From: Jaenimonas drosophilae
Lineage: Eukaryota; Euglenozoa; Kinetoplastea; Trypanosomatida; Trypanosomatidae
Assembly: GCA_030849065.1 (NCBI GenBank)
Contig: JASAON010001621.1
Location: forward strand, 42,804 to 106,803
Direction: 5' to 3'
DNA: 64,000 nt
In this document: positions 60,299-64,000 of the stretch, one piece after another
Numbering within the stretch: the first letter of the stretch is position 1
How the letters are laid out: each line of letters begins with the position of its first letter
The notes under the pieces: model-generated
Databases searched by the model: none
What the model was told of the DNA's origin: nothing
What the model saw: the letters and a program-made list of their open reading frames with translations, nothing else
Made by a program: the position numbers and the translations under genes

Positions 60299-61393
60299 AT
60301 GGCGGCACCAACAGCCTCCTCCTCCTCATCCTCCCCGTGGACGGAGAAGTACCGCCCACAGACGATGACGGATATTGTTGGCAACGTGGAGGCCATCGCA
60401 CGTCTACGCGTCATTGCACGCGAGGGGAACCTCCCCAATTTGCTCTTGTGTGGCCCACCCGGCACTGGCAAGACGACGAGCATGCTCTGCCTCGCACGTG
60501 ATCTCCTTCTGGAGCACAACGCCAATGACCCCAACAGCAACACCACCTCCACCAACAACAACAACATCTTGAAGGAGGCGGTGCTGGAGCTTAACGCCAG
60601 TGATGATCGTGGCCTCGATGTGGTGCGCGAGAAGATTAAGCTCTTCGCCCAAACCAAGAAAACCTTGCCCACCAAGACGTACACCAAAAGTGGTGAGGAG
60701 GAGGTGTTCCTCACCGCTCTACACAAGATTGTGCTCCTCGATGAAGCAGATAGCATGACCCCCGCTGCCCAGCAGGCGTTGCGACGAACGATGGAGCTCC
60801 ACAGCGCCACAACACGCTTCGCCTTTGCCGTAAACAACAGCACCAAGGTGATTGAACCCATTCAATCCCGGTGTGCCGTCGTGCGCTTCCGCAAGCTCAC
60901 CAACGCGGAGATCCTGAAGCGCGTCATGTACATCATCCACGAAGAGAAGGTGGCCTACACCGATGATGGCCTGGAGGCCATCTTGTACCTGGCCGAGGGT
61001 GATTTGCGCCAAGCGGTGAACGCGCTGCAAGCCACCCACACGGGCTACGGCATGGTGAATGCCACCAACGTCTTCAAGGTGTGCGACCAACCACATCCGG
61101 TGCTCGTGGAGTCCATCATGACGGCTTGTCTGGCACGGAAGGACATCATTGAAGCACACAAGGAGATGCAGAGGTTGTTGAGTCGTGGATATGCCCCGGC
61201 GGATGTGATTGCCACCTTCTTCAAGGTGGCACAGACCAACGTGCGGCTCTTTCGGGATGAGCTGCAGCAGCTGGAGGTGCTCAAGGCGGTTGGCGAGACG
61301 ACGATGCGCATCAGCGAAGGGGTGGGCACCCCACTCCAGCTGGCTGCGATGCTCGCCCGCATCATCACCATTGCCCTTCGTGCGTCGTCCTGA
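60299..61393 (+). CDS. RFC2: Replication factor C small subunit, human RFC2 / yeast Rfc4 type (364 aa)
   Basis: RFC loads the sliding clamp PCNA onto primed DNA. This AAA+ subunit shows PWTEKYRP at 13-20, Walker A GPPGTGKTT at 52-60, ELNASDDRGLDVVR, and Walker B LLDEADS (DEAD at 148-151). IEPIQSRCAVVRF with the SRC arginine-finger motif, YTDDGLEAI and NVFKVCDQPHP follow. The last segments and the overall match point to the RFC2/Rfc4 subgroup rather than the other small subunits. An Asn/Thr-rich insertion of about 20 residues (near 77-97) lies between Walker A and the ELNASD motif. The frame is open upstream, but the first ATG is at 60299. Confidence 0.93.
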   Translation: MAAPTASSSSSSPWTEKYRPQTMTDIVGNVEAIARLRVIAREGNLPNLLLCGPPGTGKTTSMLCLARDLLLEHNANDPNSNTTSTNNNNILKEAVLELNASDDRGLDVVREKIKLFAQTKKTLPTKTYTKSGEEEVFLTALHKIVLLDEADSMTPAAQQALRRTMELHSATTRFAFAVNNSTKVIEPIQSRCAVVRFRKLTNAEILKRVMYIIHEEKVAYTDDGLEAILYLAEGDLRQAVNALQATHTGYGMVNATNVFKVCDQPHPVLVESIMTACLARKDIIEAHKEMQRLLSRGYAPADVIATFFKVAQTNVRLFRDELQQLEVLKAVGETTMRISEGVGTPLQLAAMLARIITIALRASS

Positions 61394-61944
61394 AGTGGAG
61401 GAACGTTTCATAGATGTGCGCGCGGGGAATTCATAAACACCAAAACACAACCACCACAACACATGAACTCCTCCACTCAGCACACTTCAGAGGTGAGGTG
61501 TACTACTGAGTGACGTGTTGTGTCTTGACTTGGTCTTGTGTACGTCTTCCAAATCTTCCTCCTCCTCTTCTCGCACTCTTCAGTGAAGGAAGCACAAAAA
61601 GCCCACATCCACCTGCTTGCAGTCGGTAGTGTCTCTGTAGATCTGTGCCCACCCACACCCACACACACACACATCAACGCACATCAAAAAAAACCTCATT
61701 TTTATTCCATCTCCTTCTTTTTTCTTTGCCTCGTGCCTCTTTTTTGCTGTGGCATCTCCACCATCCACAGGATAAAGCCTGCCGCCACCCACATCGGCAC
61801 GCGTCGCCGCCCACCATTCCCTCCTCTCATCTCTTGAGTTTTTTTCTTTTCACCACAGCACACAACTTTTGTACTCTGCGCGTGAAAAAAAAAACAATTT
61901 CTCCTCACCAACACACACACACAAACACACCCCATCATTCAATC
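61394..61944. other. Intergenic region
   Basis: CA-rich sequence (61440-61460), CA repeat (61661-61672), T-rich tracts and an AG at CATCCACAG (about 61770), then an A run (61885-61893) and CA-rich leader (61910-61931) to the ATG at 61945. The next gene's frame is open from 61645, but that part is leader. Confidence 0.6.
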
Positions 61945-63681
61945 ATGTCGCTTGACATCGCCACGGGCTTCTCCAACAGGACCATCTTCATCACGGGCGG
62001 CACCGGCTTCGTGGGGAAGGTGCTCCTCTTCAAGATTCTGAAGGAGTTCCCCGATGTTCGTCGCATCTATCTCCTCATGCGTGGCAAGAAGACCCGCAAG
62101 TTCAACCGCTTCCTCAAGGCGCAGGAGCGGCTGGAGCTCGAGGTGATGGGCAGCCCCTGCTTCGAGCCTCTGCGCAAGTCCATGGGCGATGGCCCGTGGA
62201 AGGCCTTGTGCGATAAGGTCAGGGCGGTTGATGGCGATATTTGCCGCGACCACGTTGGCCTCTCCGAGAAGGACCGAGCGTTGCTCGCACGTGAGGTGAA
62301 CATGGTCGTCCACCTCGCCGCCACCGTCAACTTCAACGAGCGCCTCGATCTCGCCGTGCAGATGAACACCCTCGGTGGCCTTCGCGTACTCACCTTGGCC
62401 AAGACCTTTCAGCACCTGGAGGCGATGGTGCACGTCTCAACCTGCTACGTGAACTACGCCCGTGCTGGCCGCGAGCACCCGGCGGAGGAGCGCATCTACC
62501 CCATTGACTTTGATCCGGAGGAGATGTGCAAGACCATCCTCGCCATGCACCCCGATGAGGTCCTCGGGGAGCAGGTGCGCCTCATGAAGCGCTTCAACTT
62601 CCCCAACACCTACACCTTCACCAAGAGCATGGGCGAGCACCTCATTGCCAAGTACAAGGAAGACGTCCCACTCGCCATTGTGCGCCCGTCCATCATTGGC
62701 TGCAGTGTGAGTGAGCCCATGCCAGGCTGGGTGGATGCCTTGACGGCCGCTGGTGGCCTCATCCTCACGGCTGGGCTCGGTGTGGTGCGTGAGCTGAACT
62801 GCAATGGTGAACTCATTGCCGACATCGTGCCCGTGGACTTCGTCGTGAATGTGGTCTTGAAGACTCTCTTCCGTGCCCAGAACCACTACAAGCGTGTGGG
62901 CAAGAATGGCACCCCCACTACTGCCATCAAGCAGCAGCAGCCCAGCACCACCAACCAGGGCAATGCCATTGTGGCTGCTGCTGCTGCGGCGCTGAAGCCC
63001 GCCATCTCCGCCACCTCTGCCAACAACAAGGGTTCCAATGCCATCAACACGACGAGCATCACCGCCGAGGAGGCCGTCAGCCCCGCCACGGCCCACACCG
63101 CCGAGGGCAACGCCAACTCAGAGTCCTTCGACCTCATCTTCCAAGTTTGTACCTCCTCCTGCGAGAACCACACAACGTGGAACCGCCTGCGTCTCTCCCT
63201 GGAGCAGTACATGTCCTCCGCACCACGCCACCCAAAGTCGCTCTCCAAGTGCGAGGTTGTGCTCACCCAGAGCAGCCTCGAGTACCGCACACGCTATCTG
63301 CTCCTGCGCTACCTGCCCTACACGGTGCTCCACGCCATTGCCCAGCTCCCCGAGCCGATTGGCTCCAGGGAGAAGCGCAAGTTGGTGGCCAAGCTCGGCA
63401 AGGCGGTGAGCCGGGCGGGCATCCTTAATCGTGAGTTCCACGACTTTGTGCTGCGGGAGTGGATTTACATGCGCAGCCGCGCCATGTCCCTCGATGACGA
63501 CCTCAACGAGCGCAGCCGCAAGGCCTTTGGCAGCGACCCGCTCAGCATTCATTGGTTTGTGTATATTCAACTGTATATGTACGGGATGATGCAGAACATC
63601 GTCCGCGACATCGGATCCCTGAAGCTCCCGGTGATCCCCCCAACATCCCTCGAGCTCTTCGCCCGTGCCTCCTCCCTCTAA
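61945..63681 (+). CDS. FAR: Fatty acyl-CoA reductase, probable glycosomal form (578 aa)
   Basis: Alcohol-forming acyl-CoA reductases use NADPH to turn fatty acyl-CoA into fatty alcohol, which feeds ether-lipid synthesis. The N-domain is an extended short-chain dehydrogenase fold: TGGTGFVGK at 17-25 for NADP, VHLAATVNF, and the catalytic YTFTK at 223-227 (YxxxK). A C-terminal male-sterility-type FAR_C domain follows (~420-530), with a partly hydrophobic helix near 538-560. A low-complexity Ala/Thr/Asn-rich insertion of about 65 residues (~318-385) separates the domains. The protein ends ARASSL; Ser-Ser-Leu is an accepted peroxisomal targeting signal type 1 in trypanosomes (glycosomal PGK ends the same way). 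Ether-lipid synthesis starts in glycosomes, so the location fits. Start: the ATG at 61945, aligned with the family. Confidence 0.93.
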   Translation: MSLDIATGFSNRTIFITGGTGFVGKVLLFKILKEFPDVRRIYLLMRGKKTRKFNRFLKAQERLELEVMGSPCFEPLRKSMGDGPWKALCDKVRAVDGDICRDHVGLSEKDRALLAREVNMVVHLAATVNFNERLDLAVQMNTLGGLRVLTLAKTFQHLEAMVHVSTCYVNYARAGREHPAEERIYPIDFDPEEMCKTILAMHPDEVLGEQVRLMKRFNFPNTYTFTKSMGEHLIAKYKEDVPLAIVRPSIIGCSVSEPMPGWVDALTAAGGLILTAGLGVVRELNCNGELIADIVPVDFVVNVVLKTLFRAQNHYKRVGKNGTPTTAIKQQQPSTTNQGNAIVAAAAAALKPAISATSANNKGSNAINTTSITAEEAVSPATAHTAEGNANSESFDLIFQVCTSSCENHTTWNRLRLSLEQYMSSAPRHPKSLSKCEVVLTQSSLEYRTRYLLLRYLPYTVLHAIAQLPEPIGSREKRKLVAKLGKAVSRAGILNREFHDFVLREWIYMRSRAMSLDDDLNERSRKAFGSDPLSIHWFVYIQLYMYGMMQNIVRDIGSLKLPVIPPTSLELFARASSL

Positions 63682-64000
63682 ACCCACTAACCTGGCCGTA
63701 AAGACAAAAAACAAAGACTGGAGATCCCTCCGCCGCTGCCCACACAAACCACCCACACGCACAGGAACACACACATACACACCGCAAGGCGAGCAGGCAT
63801 CTTGTGATGATCTCCGGCTGTACTCCGCACCCACTGGAGCCGCCGAAATGTACGCTTGGATTTTCCCGTGTTTGCGTGGCACCCACTATCTGGTGGCATG
63901 CAACAAGTGAACGGGCCTCGTTTTTTTTGTGATGGCTCATAGATGATGACCCCCGCCGCTGAACTTCCCCTCAGCCGTCCATTCCATTTCTTCCTTTGCT
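63682..64000. other. 3' region of the acyl-CoA reductase gene, to window end
   Basis: About 320 bases with short CA runs (63765-63782) and a T run (63921-63928). An open frame crossing it begins without support. No gene seen. Confidence 0.6.

Noticed and set aside
1..64000. Search for spliced-leader RNA gene, rRNA, transposon or retroposon
   Set aside because: I found no match to the conserved spliced-leader exon, no rRNA-like block, and no reverse transcriptase or transposase motif in any frame I read.

Overview
The window looks like a stretch of a kinetoplastid nuclear chromosome. All 22 well-supported genes lie on the + strand, none has an intron, and the intergenic gaps carry pyrimidine tracts followed by AG, as expected for polycistronic transcription with spliced-leader trans-splicing. 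Two identical TCTP genes in tandem with different 3' flanks match the arrangement known from trypanosomes. All three stop codons terminate genes, so the code is standard. I infer a kinetoplastid, perhaps a bodonid rather than a trypanosomatid because the intergenic DNA is long and low in complexity; I cannot name the genus. I saw no spliced-leader gene, tRNA, rRNA or recognisable transposon.

Layout. 1-11.8 kb: the 3' end of an unknown gene, a giant double-propeller WD40 protein, a START lipid-binding protein and the ribosome-biogenesis protein PWP1. 12.0-13.7 kb: the TCTP tandem. 14.3-21.0 kb: two recombination enzymes side by side, a MUS81-type nuclease and a BLM/Sgs1-type RecQ helicase. 21.4-26.0 kb: AP-3 sigma, an unknown helical protein and a leucine-rich-repeat protein with strong codon bias. 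26-29 kb: mostly non-coding, with a sequence-complex island near 27.8 kb and a perfect 103-bp inverted repeat at 28512-28732. 29.2-30.5 kb: a two-RRM RNA-binding protein. 30.5-36.6 kb: a gene-poor, pyrimidine-rich desert with at most two very small membrane-protein ORFs. 36.6-44.6 kb: two low-complexity hypothetical proteins, a UBAC2-like rhomboid pseudoprotease with a UBA domain, and a protein built of repeated dsRBD-like units.

46-57.3 kb is the most distinctive region. Four divergent genes encode membrane-anchored GST-fold proteins of the failed-axon-connections (FAXC)/metaxin type. Between them lie two small internally repetitive proteins and a tandem pair of RBX1-like RING-H2 proteins. 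I infer a lineage-specific expanded cluster. With the UBAC2-like gene upstream it suggests, but does not prove, a link between membrane-bound GST-fold proteins and ubiquitin ligation.

57.8-64 kb: the mitochondrial succinate dehydrogenase flavoprotein, a replication factor C small subunit (human RFC2 type), and a fatty acyl-CoA reductase ending in Ser-Ser-Leu, which would place it in glycosomes for ether-lipid synthesis. Genes in such arrays are co-transcribed but usually controlled after transcription, so adjacency alone says little about function.
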